Numbered from the stretch's first letter, positions 42,307 to 50,680 are shown. The stretch is 64,000 nt of DNA from Bin87 sp965243255 (GCA_965243255.1 CBDEUH010000004.1:434001-498000); one strand, 5' to 3'. The notes: generated by a model from the sequence alone, not told the origin. Made by a program: numbers and translations.

Positions 42307-43296
42307 TTACCCCGACGTGCAAGCCACGCTGATGGTGTTCATCGCCGTATCCGGCAACTGGTCGCTGTTCCAGCTCGACCCACCGTCGTGCGTCCCGAAC
42401 ACCTGCCCCCGCCGCGTGCAGAAATACACCTGCGACGGATCCTGACGGTTCACCGCCACGCCGAACGTCGTGCTGCCGGGGCTGATGCCCTGGTCGAACC
42501 GCTCCCAGGTCTCGCCCAGGTTGGTCGTCCGCATCACGCCGCCCTGCTCGCTGCCGAAGTTCATCCCCACGCAGGCGTACAGCGTATTCGGATCCGCCGG
42601 ATCGCGCACCACGCCCCGCGAGTACATGATGTCCGAGAACCGCCCGAACTCGCAGTCCTGCCAGGACGCTCCCCGGTCCGCGCTGCGCCACACCCCCGTG
42701 CGGTTGGAAATCAGCACCGAGTCCGAGTTCGCGCCGCCCACGGCCACGCCGTGCAGGTCCAGCAGGTCAACGTCCCCCGCAAACTCGCTGTTGCGAATCG
42801 TCCAGGTATGCCCGCCGTCCGTGCTGCTGGCCGCGCCGCCCACTTCCAGCGCCGCATACATGTTGCTGGGGTTGCCGGCCTCAATGTCGATGCCCAGGAT
42901 GCGCATGGCAAAGGCCATCTGCACCTGCTCCGGATTGGATACGGTCGCGATGTGCGCCCAGTTCTCCCCGCCGTCCTCGCTCTTGAACACCTCGGCCCCT
43001 TCCGTCCCGGCAAACATGATGCTGGCGTCGTTGGGATGGAACCGGATTGACCAGACCACCCGGCCCTCGGTCATGTTCATCCGCTGCCAGTGGTCGCCGC
43101 CGTCCTGGCTCCGGTAGATGCCCCGCTGCGTGCCGCAGAATATCGTCCGGGAATCATTGGGATGGATGGCGATGGCCCTCGCCTGCGTCGCCGGGGCCAG
43201 CCCGTCGGTCAGCAGATCCCAGTGCGCGTCGCCGGCCGTCTTCCGATATAGTCCGCTGGCTTCGGCGCCAACGTACACGATTGTGTTGCCTGCCAT
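42307..43296 (-). CDS. BNR/Asp-box beta-propeller protein
   Basis: 329 residues, starting ATG at 43296 with AAGGAGG upstream. Six or seven Asp-box repeats of the form S/T-x-D-G-G-x-x-W: SQDGGDHW, SEDGGENW, STDGGHTW, SADRGASW, TTNLGETW and THDGGSSW. Between them are ARAIAIHPNDSRTIFCGTQRG and VRDPADPNTLYACVG. This is the sortilin/YCF48-like propeller fold seen in many Chloroflexota proteins of unknown role. There is no signal peptide, and no catalytic sialidase Arg triad is evident. Confidence 0.85.
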   Translation of the reverse strand: MAGNTIVYVGAEASGLYRKTAGDAHWDLLTDGLAPATQARAIAIHPNDSRTIFCGTQRGIYRSQDGGDHWQRMNMTEGRVVWSIRFHPNDASIMFAGTEGAEVFKSEDGGENWAHIATVSNPEQVQMAFAMRILGIDIEAGNPSNMYAALEVGGAASSTDGGHTWTIRNSEFAGDVDLLDLHGVAVGGANSDSVLISNRTGVWRSADRGASWQDCEFGRFSDIMYSRGVVRDPADPNTLYACVGMNFGSEQGGVMRTTNLGETWERFDQGISPGSTTFGVAVNRQDPSQVYFCTRRGQVFGTHDGGSSWNSDQLPDTAMNTISVACTSG

Positions 43297-43378
43297 GTTG
43301 CTGCCTCCTTGCTGTAACTGTCGTTATTCCGGTCTTTGCCGCCATTTCAGCAGACCAACGCATGGATGTCAAACGCCG

Positions 43379-44125
43379 CTATTCCGAAAGGTCACCCATA
43401 CTCACCACCGCCAGCGTCAGCCCCCACACCGAAGCCGCCCCCGCCCGCTTCAACGCCGCCGCGCCGGCTTCCAACGTGCTCCCCGTGGTGGCCACGTCGT
43501 CCACCAGGATGATCCCCGCGCCGGCAATGTCCCTGTTGGCTGATACTCCGATGCTGCCGGCCACGTTCGCCGCCCGCAGCTCGGCGCTCCCGATGCCCGC
43601 CTGCGGCCGTACCGCCCTGGCGCGATACAGCAACCCCTCCTCGTAGCGCAGATTGCAACGTCTGGCGACCCTCCGCGCCAGCAGTTCCGCCTGATTGTAC
43701 CCCCGCTGTCGCCGCCGGCCGCCGTGCATCGGCACCGGAGCCACCACTTCACCCGGCAGCGGATTGGCCTCCAGGTAGGTCGCCAGCAGCTCGCCCATCT
43801 GCGGAGCAGCAGACTTGATGCCCTTGTACTTCAACGCCACCACGGCCCGCCGAATCGTCCCCTCGTACCGGAACGGCGCCCGGATGCCGTCAAACGCCCG
43901 CACCGATTCGGCGCAGACCTGGCAGCGCGCAAAGTCCTCTGGAACCGAGCACACCCGGCAAAACGGCGGCTTCAGTACCGGCAGCTCGCGCGCACAGCTA
44001 TCGCAAATCACTCCGCCCCCACCGCCGCAGCCCACACACTCCAGCGGATACAACACATCCATAATGCTCCGCCCGGCCTGCGCCGCAAAACCCGGCAACG
44101 GCCCCAATCTGTGCAGCAGAGACAC
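43379..44125 (-). CDS. comF: ComF family phosphoribosyltransferase-like protein
   Basis: 248 residues from a GTG at 44125 with GGGAGA upstream. The N-terminal zinc-type Cys pairs (ECVGCGGGGGVICDSC, CRVCSVPEDFARCQVC) are followed by a type I PRTase fold with VAPVPMHGGRRRQRGYNQAELLARR and the PRPP motif IILVDDVATTGSTLEAG. ComF proteins take part in handling incoming DNA during competence, though many carriers are not known to be competent. A lone gene among metabolic neighbours, 9 nt downstream of the Nudix gene. Confidence 0.9.
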   Translation of the reverse strand: MSLLHRLGPLPGFAAQAGRSIMDVLYPLECVGCGGGGGVICDSCARELPVLKPPFCRVCSVPEDFARCQVCAESVRAFDGIRAPFRYEGTIRRAVVALKYKGIKSAAPQMGELLATYLEANPLPGEVVAPVPMHGGRRRQRGYNQAELLARRVARRCNLRYEEGLLYRARAVRPQAGIGSAELRAANVAGSIGVSANRDIAGAGIILVDDVATTGSTLEAGAAALKRAGAASVWGLTLAVVSMGDLSE

Positions 44126-44134
44126 GGTTCTCCC

Positions 44135-44635
44135 TTATCCCATCCCGTTGCGCATATCCCGCCACCGCCGAATAATCTGCTCGTCCCGCGGAAAAGCCAG
44201 CGGCGGCAGCGCATCGGCCGCGAAATACCCCACCTCCAGCGATTCCGGGCCCGGCGCAAGGACGCCCCCAGTCTCCTCCGCAGCGTACGCCGCCACCACC
44301 ACCGGGTTGCCCTCGTCCGAAAACAGCCCGATCAGCTGCCCAACCTCCACCAGCAGCCCCGTTTCCTCCCGAACCTCCCTGGCCGCCGCCACCTCCACCG
44401 GCTCGCCCCGGTCAACATAACCGCCCGGCATACTCCACAGCCCGTAGCCCGTCTGCACCGCCCGCCGCACCATAAGCGTCTTCCCGTCCCGCTCGATGAC
44501 GCACGTCGCCGCCAGCTTGGGGTCGTAATACACCACTCGCCCACACACCGGACACACCGGACGCCTCTGACCCTCGTGCTCCCGCAGCGCCAACCGCGCC
44601 CCGCAGCTGGCGCAGAACTTGTCGTTATCCGTCAT
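44135..44635 (-). CDS. Nudix hydrolase with N-terminal zinc ribbon (NudC-like)
   Basis: 166 residues from the ATG at 44635, which overlaps the ribokinase stop (ATGA). A four-Cys ribbon (FCASCG...CPVCG, about 8-33) precedes a Nudix domain with GGYVDRGEPVEVAAAREVREETGL (in parts: GGYVDRGEPVEVAA and REVREETGL). The pair of ribbon plus Nudix resembles NADH pyrophosphatases but the typical NADH motif SQPWPFPxS is absent, so the substrate is open. Confidence 0.85.
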   Translation of the reverse strand: MTDNDKFCASCGARLALREHEGQRRPVCPVCGRVVYYDPKLAATCVIERDGKTLMVRRAVQTGYGLWSMPGGYVDRGEPVEVAAAREVREETGLLVEVGQLIGLFSDEGNPVVVAAYAAEETGGVLAPGPESLEVGYFAADALPPLAFPRDEQIIRRWRDMRNGMG

Positions 44636-45564
44636 AGCAACGCCAGCGCCGCATCCCGCGTCGGCATCGAGTCCTGCGCCCCCACCTTTGTAACCGCCAG
44701 CCCGCCAGCCGCGCATCCCCATCGCACCGCCTCCGGCAGCGAGCGTCCTTCGGATAGCGCCACCGCCATCGCTCCGTTGAACGCATCCCCGGCCGCCACC
44801 GTATCCACGGCGGTTACCGGAAAAGGCGCAACGTGGCCGCTGTCCTTCCCGTCCGACCAGTACGCGCCCAAGGCCCCCAACTTGATCACCGCCGCGCCCA
44901 CGCCCCGCGTCAACAACTCCTCCGCCGCCGCTGCCGCTGCCGCTGCACCAACGTCGCCTACCGGATGTCCCACCAACGCCTCCGCCTCCGTCTCGTTCGG
45001 CGTGATCACCGATACCAGCCCGTAGAACTCGGCCGGAACTGCACGCACCGGCCCCGGGTCCAAAATCACCCTAACCCCCTGCGATGCCGCCAGTCGCGCA
45101 ACCGACAATGACAAATCCACCGACACCTCCAGTTGCAGCAGCAACGCCGACGCCGCCGGCAGCAACGCCGCCACCGCGTCATGCTCAGCCTCTCCGCACG
45201 TATCGTTCGCCCCCAACACCTGCACGATGCGATTCTGCCCGCCCTCGCCCACGCTGATCACGGCGATGCCCGAGCTGACCCCTTCGCTCACGCCCACCGA
45301 GTCCGTCTCGACGCCGGCATCCTGCAGCAACTCAACCAACTGCGGCCCAAACATATCGTCGCCAACCCGACCCACCATCGCCGAGCGCGCCCCCATCCGC
45401 GCCACGGCCACCGCCTGGTTCGCACCCTTGCCGCCGGCGTAGGTTACGAAGCGGTCCCCCACCACCGTCTCCCCATCCTGGGGCAGCCGCCCGGCAAAGG
45501 TAACCAGGTCCATATTGATGCCGCCCAGGGAGACAATCAACGGGCGGTCAGCGGCAGCAGTCAT
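44632..45564 (-). CDS. rbsK: Ribokinase-like PfkB family sugar kinase
   Basis: 310 residues. PfkB signatures: YAGGKGANQAVAVARMGA near the N-terminus (substrate Gly-Gly and Lys) and VDTVAAGDAFNGAMAVAL near the C-terminus with the catalytic Asp in AAGD. VITPNETEAEALVG is typical of ribokinase. It probably phosphorylates ribose; given the nucleoside hydrolase elsewhere in the window this would complete salvage of nucleoside ribose, but the two are not linked. It is divergent from the CoA transferase. Confidence 0.87.
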   Translation of the reverse strand: MTAAADRPLIVSLGGINMDLVTFAGRLPQDGETVVGDRFVTYAGGKGANQAVAVARMGARSAMVGRVGDDMFGPQLVELLQDAGVETDSVGVSEGVSSGIAVISVGEGGQNRIVQVLGANDTCGEAEHDAVAALLPAASALLLQLEVSVDLSLSVARLAASQGVRVILDPGPVRAVPAEFYGLVSVITPNETEAEALVGHPVGDVGAAAAAAAAEELLTRGVGAAVIKLGALGAYWSDGKDSGHVAPFPVTAVDTVAAGDAFNGAMAVALSEGRSLPEAVRWGCAAGGLAVTKVGAQDSMPTRDAALALL

Positions 45565-45647
45565 CGGCGTCGTTCAACAAGACATAACGAGAATTTCGCC
45601 TCACGCTAACACCTGATTTCCCCGCCGTCAACGCGCGCCTGCCCCCG

Positions 45648-45656
45648 TGCTATAAT
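45648..45656 (+). promoter_or_regulatory. Extended -10 promoter for the CoA transferase
   Basis: TGC-TATAAT is a perfect extended -10, 32 nt upstream of the ATG at 45688. No good -35 at the right distance. Confidence 0.6.
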
Positions 45657-45687
45657 CCGCCCAACCTGAAAAAGCGAGGACCCGACG

Positions 45688-46911
45688 ATGCCTCAGCCTC
45701 TGGAACACATCAAGGTCGTTGACCTCACCCGTACCCTGGCCGGCCCCTTTTGCACCCAGAACCTGGCCGACATGGGCGCCGACGTCATCAAGATTGAGGA
45801 ACCCAACGACGGCGACGAAACTCGCAAGTGGCCCCCCATCTGGAACGGCGAAAGCACTCAGTTCCTCTCCTTCAACCGCAACAAGCGCAGCCTCTCCGTC
45901 AACCTGAAAAGCGCCGAGGGACTGGAAATCGTCAAGAAGCTGGCCAAAGACGCCGACGTCATGATCGAAAGCTTCCGCGCTGGCACCCTGGCACGCATGG
46001 GCCTCGGCTACGATGACATCAAGGCCATCAACCCCGATATCGTGTACTGCACCATCTCGGGTTACGGACGCACCGGCCCCATGGCCAGCAAGCCCGGCTA
46101 CGACCTCATCATCCAGGCCTACAGCGGCCTCATGCACCTCACCGGCGAACCCGACGGCGCCCCCCAGCGCGTCGGCTTCTCCCTGGTTGACCTCTTCACC
46201 GGTATGCTCGCCTACGGCTCCATCGTCACCGCCCTCTACCACCGCGACAAGACCGGCGAAGGCCAACTGATCGACACCGCCCTGCTCGACGGCCAGGTCG
46301 CCGCCATGAGCTACCACGCCACCGGCTACATCGGCACCGGCGTCGAACCCCATCGCCTCGGCTCCGGCCATCCCAGCCTGGTGCCCTACCAGAGCTTCCA
46401 GGCCTCCGACGGCTTCTTCATCCTCGGCGTCGCCAACCCCAACCTCTGGGAGCGCTTCTGCAACGCCATCGGACACCCCGACCTCAAGGACGACCCCAAA
46501 TACGCCACCAACCCCGACCGGGTCGCCCACCGCGCCGAACTGGTGGCCCACCTCAACGGCATCTTCGCCGACAACACCATCGCCCACTGGGTCAAGGTCA
46601 TCGACGAAGCCGGCGTCCCCGTCGGCCCCATCAACAAGACCTCCGACGTGGTCGCCGACGCGCAGGTCAAGGCCCGGGAGATGTTCCTGGAAATCAACCA
46701 CCCCAAGGTGCCCGACCTCCGGGTGCCCAACTCCCCCATCAAGCTCCGCGGCACCCCCGCCGAACTCCGCAGAGCCCCGCCGGCCCTGGGCGAGCACAAC
46801 GAAGAAGTCCTGGCCGAGCTTGGCTACGACGCCGAAACCTTCGCCAAACTCCTCGAATCAGGAGCCGTCGGCGAACCCGGCAAAGAAATCTCCGGCGTCG
46901 GCGCCCACTGA
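45688..46911 (+). CDS. CaiB/BaiF (family III) CoA transferase
   Basis: 407 residues. N-terminus PLEHIKVVDLTRTLAGPFCTQNLADMGADVIKIE is the family hallmark; SFNRNKRSLSVNLKSAEG, ISGYGRTGPMASKPGYDLIIQAYSGLMHLTGEPDG and VGFSLVDLFTGM follow. The Asp of the last string (residue 168) lies where formyl-CoA transferase has its catalytic Asp 169. It moves CoA between carboxylic acids; the acid is unknown. It has its own promoter and is the last gene before the tRNA array. Confidence 0.92.
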   Translation: MPQPLEHIKVVDLTRTLAGPFCTQNLADMGADVIKIEEPNDGDETRKWPPIWNGESTQFLSFNRNKRSLSVNLKSAEGLEIVKKLAKDADVMIESFRAGTLARMGLGYDDIKAINPDIVYCTISGYGRTGPMASKPGYDLIIQAYSGLMHLTGEPDGAPQRVGFSLVDLFTGMLAYGSIVTALYHRDKTGEGQLIDTALLDGQVAAMSYHATGYIGTGVEPHRLGSGHPSLVPYQSFQASDGFFILGVANPNLWERFCNAIGHPDLKDDPKYATNPDRVAHRAELVAHLNGIFADNTIAHWVKVIDEAGVPVGPINKTSDVVADAQVKAREMFLEINHPKVPDLRVPNSPIKLRGTPAELRRAPPALGEHNEEVLAELGYDAETFAKLLESGAVGEPGKEISGVGAH

Positions 46912-47040
46912 TTCCAGTTTCGTTGGTTCGCACAAGATGCGTTATGTTCATCCCAACCGCCATTTTCACCCCCTTTGACATAACGTACCCCAATACCCCA
47001 ACCGCCAAAACCCCCTCTCCCTCGGCCGCAGAGCGTCGGA

Positions 47041-47064
47041 GCCTGCCCCGTACTTGATACGGGG
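47041..47064. repeat. Hairpin repeat module (CCCCGTA/TACGGGG)
   Basis: GCCTGCCCCGTA-CTTGA-TACGGGG, a 7-bp perfect hairpin. The same 24 bases occur at 54497-54520, nested inside a larger palindromic repeat within a gene. Confidence 0.8.
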
Positions 47065-47099
47065 GTGACGCGACACCCACTCCAAACGACGCCGGTCGG

Positions 47100-47128
47100 T
47101 TGCCGGATCAACCCGCTACGGCTATAAT
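47100..47128 (+). promoter_or_regulatory. Promoter of the tRNA array
   Basis: -35 TTGCCG (47100-47105), 17-nt spacer, -10 TATAAT (perfect, 47123-47128). Start expected near 47135, 14 nt before tRNA-Val. Confidence 0.75.
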
Positions 47129-47148
47129 AAACCCCAGCAGTCGCGCTG

Positions 47149-47224
47149 GGGCGGTTAGCTCAGCGGTTAGAGCGCCTCGTTCACACCGAGGAGGTCGGAG
47201 GTTCAAATCCTCCATCGCCCACCA
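47149..47224 (+). tRNA. tRNA-Val (anticodon CAC)
   Basis: Acceptor GGGCGGT pairs with ATCGCCC; anticodon loop TTCACAC in stem CCTCG/CGAGG; T-arm GGAGG-TTCAAAT-CCTCC; encoded CCA at 47222-47224. 76 nt. Confidence 0.95.
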
Positions 47225-47267
47225 CTCCGTCCCCCAGCGACCGACCCATTAACATACGCAAGACCAC

Positions 47268-47354
47268 GCCGAGGTGGCGAAACGGCAGACGCGCTGCGTT
47301 CAGGGCGCAGTGTCCATTATGGACGTGTGGGTTCAAATCCCTCCCTCGGCACCA
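47268..47354 (+). tRNA. tRNA-Leu (anticodon CAG)
   Basis: Acceptor GCCGAGG pairs with CCTCGGC; anticodon loop TTCAGGG in stem CTGCG/CGCAG; long variable arm TGTCCATTATGGACGT typical of class II tRNAs; encoded CCA. 87 nt. Confidence 0.95.
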
Positions 47355-47371
47355 TCCATTTTTTCCATCGC

Positions 47372-47447
47372 GCGCTTGTAGCTCAGTGGATAGAGCGCTG
47401 CCCTGCGGAGGCAGAGGTCGTGAGTTCGAATCTCGCCAAGCGCGCCA
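47372..47447 (+). tRNA. tRNA-Arg (anticodon GCG)
   Basis: Acceptor GCGCTTG pairs with CAAGCGC, discriminator G, encoded CCA. Anticodon stem CTGCC/GGCAG encloses loop CTGCGGA, so positions 34-36 are GCG, reading CGC. Most bacteria read CGC with the inosine form of an ACG anticodon, so G34 here is unusual. 76 nt. Confidence 0.92.
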
Positions 47448-47515
47448 TTTCTATGCCATTCCCGCATCCTTCCCACCTCATTCCCGCATTCCTCTCGTCA
47501 TTCCCGCTCTCTCCC

Positions 47516-47540
47516 GTCATTCCCGCGCAGGCGGGAATCT
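47516..47540. repeat. Short palindromic repeat (GTCATTCCCGCG type)
   Basis: GTCATTCCCGCG-CAGG-CGGGAATCT between tRNA-Arg and tRNA-Val; several half-units (CTCATTCCCGC, GTCATTCCCGC) precede it from 47477. Confidence 0.85.
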
Positions 47541-47585
47541 AGAACACGGGGCCGGGGCCGTAATCCACGTCCCACCCGCTCCACC

Positions 47586-47611
47586 GTCATTCCGGCGGAA
47601 GCCGGAATCCA
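47586..47611. repeat. Short palindromic repeat (GTCATTCCGGCG variant)
   Basis: GTCATTCCGGCG-GAAG-CCGGAATCCA just upstream of tRNA-Val(TAC); same variant as at 7488. Confidence 0.85.
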
Positions 47612-47622
47612 CATCCCCACTC

Positions 47623-47699
47623 GGGCGGTTAGCTCAGATGGTTAGAGCGTCTGCTTTACACGCAGAAGGCCGGGGGTTCGAGTCCCTCACCGCCCACCA
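47623..47699 (+). tRNA. tRNA-Val (anticodon TAC)
   Basis: Acceptor GGGCGGT pairs with ACCGCCC; anticodon loop TTTACAC in stem TCTGC/GCAGA; T-arm GGGGG-TTCGAGT-CCCTC; encoded CCA at 47697-47699. 77 nt. Last tRNA of the array. Confidence 0.95.
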
Positions 47700-47828
47700 C
47701 CCCAGTACAGCTGCAACCCTCGCGTTCGATGAGACCGTCTTCGCGTTGAGGTTCGGTAAGGTACCGGCAGCGTCAGCGCTGCTGGGGTGAAAGGGCTATT
47801 GATACTTCTCACGACTGGAGACCCAACC

Positions 47829-48506
47829 ATGCATCCCGACAAATTTGGCGACTCCTACGACATTGTTAAACGGAGCATCCTTGAGTGGCTACGACCATGC
47901 GGCACGTGGTCTGCCCATCCGATGTTTTCCAAAGACTTCAGTCAATCCTTTCCTTCCTTCGCGGAGGAGTATGAGACGTTTCTGGGTTCATGCATTTTGG
48001 CTCGCGACCCGATGCCGCCGTATTCCGGAGAGATTCCTAGGGTAGGAAAAAGTTGGGATACCTATTTGGCAGAAAGGGATGCCTATTTTAGGCTTGCCAA
48101 GGAATGGGATTTCACAGATCATCTGTTTCTTGATCCTGATATAGGACTCTGGTTGCCAAAACCTAGTTCCGGAAAACAGCCCCCTCCGCCCCGTAAAGAA
48201 GAACCTCATTATTTGATGGCCAATGAATTGCGGGACATCGTCAAAGCCCGTCCTGACAAGCTCGTATTGGTATTCGACCAGAGCTTTTCTCGTATTCTCG
48301 ACGAAAAAGAGCGCCGGCGTAAGACCGAGGAAAAGCTGAAATGGCTCTACAAACACTGCGTTTACGGCGTGGCGTATTTGTCTCACGCGAATTTCGTCTT
48401 GACGTCCGGGTGCAAAGTGGTGCTAGACGATGCCTATCGTACTCTGCTGCAAAAATCAAAGCTCCCTAAGAAGCGCATAGTCCACATTTCGGAAGCGCTT
48501 GAGTGA
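47829..48506 (+). CDS. Hypothetical protein in a low-GC island next to tRNA-Val
   Basis: 225 residues from the ATG at 47829 with GGAGA upstream; the frame opens earlier at 47787. I do not recognise a named family. The protein is soluble and mixed alpha/beta: MHPDKFGDSYDIVKRSILEWL at the start, LFLDPDIGLWLPK in the middle (the DPDIG string looks like a conserved acidic site), and MANELRDIVKARPDKLVLVFDQSFSR toward the end. Base and codon use are clearly more AT-rich than the neighbours (AAA, ATT, TTT, AGG codons), and it lies directly behind a tRNA, so recent transfer is likely. A defence or mobile-element role is possible but not shown. Confidence 0.7.
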   Translation: MHPDKFGDSYDIVKRSILEWLRPCGTWSAHPMFSKDFSQSFPSFAEEYETFLGSCILARDPMPPYSGEIPRVGKSWDTYLAERDAYFRLAKEWDFTDHLFLDPDIGLWLPKPSSGKQPPPPRKEEPHYLMANELRDIVKARPDKLVLVFDQSFSRILDEKERRRKTEEKLKWLYKHCVYGVAYLSHANFVLTSGCKVVLDDAYRTLLQKSKLPKKRIVHISEALE

Positions 48507-48551
48507 CTGATGCGCAATCGCAAGCCTTCGTACGGTCCTGCTGGAGGACAT

Positions 48552-48824
48552 ATGGCAGACTGGACCATCCAGGATGCCAAGAACAATTTCACCGCCCTGG
48601 TCAACGCGGCGTTGGCCGGCGACCCGCAGCGAGTAACCCAACCTGGCCAGCCAGCGGTAATCGTCATCGCTGTCGAAGAGTATGAACGACTGTGCCAGGC
48701 CGAGAAAGCAGGCGCGCCGGACTTTGTCGAGTACCTCTTGGCCATACCCAAAGCGCCCAATGACGACGCCTTTGAGTTGCCAACCAGAACCCGTGACTTC
48801 CATCCCACGGGAATCGATCTATGA
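48552..48824 (+). CDS. Phd/YefM-type antitoxin
   Basis: 90 residues from the ATG at 48552 with GGAGG at 48543-48547. MADWTIQDAKNNFTALVNAALAGDPQRVTQPGQPAVIVIAVEEYERL is the Phd/YefM fold (DNA-binding and dimer part); the rest should wrap the toxin. In intact systems a PIN-domain VapC toxin gene follows with an ATGA overlap. Here the overlap is present (ATGA at 48821) but the downstream frame is only 13 codons long. Confidence 0.85.
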   Translation: MADWTIQDAKNNFTALVNAALAGDPQRVTQPGQPAVIVIAVEEYERLCQAEKAGAPDFVEYLLAIPKAPNDDAFELPTRTRDFHPTGIDL

Positions 48825-48862
48825 CGTACTTCTTGGGCACCGACGGGCGTCCCAACCCTTAA
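48821..48862 (+). pseudogene. Possible VapC toxin remnant
   Basis: The frame that overlaps the antitoxin stop reads MTYFLGTDGRPNP and then stops. VapC toxins begin like M-x-Y-L-L-D-T-N-V-x-S-E-x-R-R-P-x-P, so this looks like a toxin start with an internal loss, followed by truncation. This is an inference from a very short stretch. Confidence 0.35.
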
Positions 48863-48917
48863 CCCGCTAGCATGACCGACCATATCTTCCCAAACTGCCC
48901 ACCTGCTCAGTGAACCT

Positions 48918-50636
48918 ATGCTCCCCCTCCTCAAACCCTCCCTCCTCCTCGTCCTGCTCCTACTCCCCTTCCTCATCGCCTGCCTCAACCCCCAACCCGA
49001 CGGCAGCCAAGATAAAGACCTCACCCTCCTTTACTGGCAGGCCCCTTCCTTGCCGTTCCCCTACCTGGCGGCGGGGATCAAAGACAGCGACGCCGGCGCC
49101 ATCACCCTGGAACCCCTGGCCAAGTTCGACCCCCAAGGCCAACTCGTTCCCGCCCTGGCCGAGGCGATCCCCACCGTCGAGAATGGCGGCGTTTCCCCCG
49201 ACTTTATGTCTATCACCTGGCGCCTCCGCGAGGGCCTCAAGTGGTCCGACGGCAGCCCCCTCACCACCCGCGACGTCGCCTTCACCTGGCGCTACTGCAC
49301 CCATCCGGAAACCGGCTGCCTCGGTAGCGGTGCCTTCGCCGGCATCGCTTCCCTGGAAGTGGTGGACGACTTAACCGTCCACATTACCTTCAGCGCACCC
49401 CAGTCCTATCCTCACACCGCCTTCGTCAGCTCTGGCTCCCCCGTCATCAGCGCCGCCCAATTCGCCGACTGCATCGGCGCGAACGCGCGGGATTGCACCC
49501 AACAGAACGCCAACCCCCTGGGCAGCGGCCCCTATCGCATCGTCCGGTTCACGCCCAACGAGCAGGCCACCTACGAACGCAACCCGCACTACCGCGGCGA
49601 AACCCCCTATTTCGACCGCGTCAGCCTCAAAGGCGGCGGCGACGCAGCCACCGCGGCCCGGGCCGTCCTGGTAACCGGCGATGCCGACTACGCCTGGAAC
49701 CTCCAGCTGGAACCCGACCAGCTCGCCGATATGGAGACCTCCGGCATGGGCACCGTCGCTTCCGCCTTCGCCAGCACCGTCGAGCGTATCGTGGTCAACC
49801 AGACCAACCCCGAACCGGCCCTGGGCGACGACCGCTCCGAGTACCTCGACGGCAACAACCCTCACCCCTTCCTCACCTTCACGCCCATTCCCCAGGCCAT
49901 GTCCCTGGCCATCAACCGCGTCGCCCTTTCCGAGCAGCTCTACGGCTTCGCCGGCAAGCCCACCTGCAACCTCATTGCCGGCCCGCCCCAATACGTCTCA
50001 ACCGCCAATGATGAGTGCCTGACCCAAAACCTAGCCGCCGCCAACCAACTGCTGGACGATAACGGCGTGGTGGATACCGACGACGACGGCATCCGCGAAT
50101 ATAACGGCATCCCCCTGCGTATCACCTACCAGACCACCGCCAACGCCGTCCGCGAGCAAACCCAGTCCTTGATTCAGGACTGGTGGCGTCAAATCGGCAT
50201 CGAGACCACCCTGGTGCAGCACGACGCCAGCGTCTTCTTCGGCGGCGACCCCATCGCCGACGCCCCGGCCACCTACCGCCGCTTCTTCGCCGACGTCCAG
50301 ATGTACGCCACCGGACCCGATATCGACCCCCAGAGCCACCTCCGCGGCCAGCTCTGCAGCGAGATAATGACCCCCGCAAACAACTGGGCCACCGAGAACG
50401 ACGCCCGCGCCTGCAACCCTCAGTACGACGCGCTATTCGCTCAACTGGCCCAAACCACCGACAACGGGCAGCGTCAGACCCTGATCAAGCAACTCAACGA
50501 CACCCTGGTGCAGAGCTACTACGAGATTCCCCTGGTCAACCGCGGCGTCGTCTCCGCCCACTCCAATACCCTCCTCGGCGTCCGTCTCAACGATTGGGAC
50601 AGCGAGCTGTGGAACATCGCCCAGTGGCGACGCTGA
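48918..50636 (+). CDS. Peptide/oligopeptide ABC transporter substrate-binding lipoprotein (SBP family 5)
   Basis: 572 residues. Signal with lipobox LPFLIAC, then the family 5 binding-protein fold: LTLLYWQAPSLPFPYLAAGIKD, LEPLAKFDPQGQLVPALAEAIP, WRLREGLKWSDGSPLTTRDVAFTWRYC, NPLGSGPYRIVRFTPNEQATYERNPHYRGETPYFD and a long C-terminal lobe ending WDSELWNIAQWRR. It binds peptides, nickel complexes or similar solutes outside the membrane. No permease or ATPase is adjacent, so it works with a transporter encoded elsewhere. Confidence 0.9.
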   Translation: MLPLLKPSLLLVLLLLPFLIACLNPQPDGSQDKDLTLLYWQAPSLPFPYLAAGIKDSDAGAITLEPLAKFDPQGQLVPALAEAIPTVENGGVSPDFMSITWRLREGLKWSDGSPLTTRDVAFTWRYCTHPETGCLGSGAFAGIASLEVVDDLTVHITFSAPQSYPHTAFVSSGSPVISAAQFADCIGANARDCTQQNANPLGSGPYRIVRFTPNEQATYERNPHYRGETPYFDRVSLKGGGDAATAARAVLVTGDADYAWNLQLEPDQLADMETSGMGTVASAFASTVERIVVNQTNPEPALGDDRSEYLDGNNPHPFLTFTPIPQAMSLAINRVALSEQLYGFAGKPTCNLIAGPPQYVSTANDECLTQNLAAANQLLDDNGVVDTDDDGIREYNGIPLRITYQTTANAVREQTQSLIQDWWRQIGIETTLVQHDASVFFGGDPIADAPATYRRFFADVQMYATGPDIDPQSHLRGQLCSEIMTPANNWATENDARACNPQYDALFAQLAQTTDNGQRQTLIKQLNDTLVQSYYEIPLVNRGVVSAHSNTLLGVRLNDWDSELWNIAQWRR

Positions 50637-50643
50637 ACGGGGT

Positions 50644-50673
50644 ACCCGTCCCGGCTACCCGTCCCGGCTACCC
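50644..50673. repeat. Small tandem repeat (13-nt unit)
   Basis: ACCCGTCCCGGCT occurs twice in tandem (50644-50656, 50657-50669) plus a partial third unit, just after the stop at 50636. Confidence 0.75.
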
Positions 50674-50680
50674 TCCAATG

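Larger units (their letters stand above)
46912..47148. other. Intergenic region before the tRNA array
   Basis: 237 nt without a convincing gene. It holds a hairpin module at 47041-47064 and the tRNA promoter at 47100-47128. A TTGACA at 46975 has no matching -10. Confidence 0.6.

Noticed and set aside
46975..46980. TTGACA as a promoter for the tRNA array
   Set aside because: No -10 at 15-19 nt; the TTGCCG/TATAAT pair at 47100-47128 fits better.
47327..47790. Frames across the tRNA-Arg to tRNA-Val region
   Set aside because: They translate tRNA genes and palindromic repeats and have no start signals.
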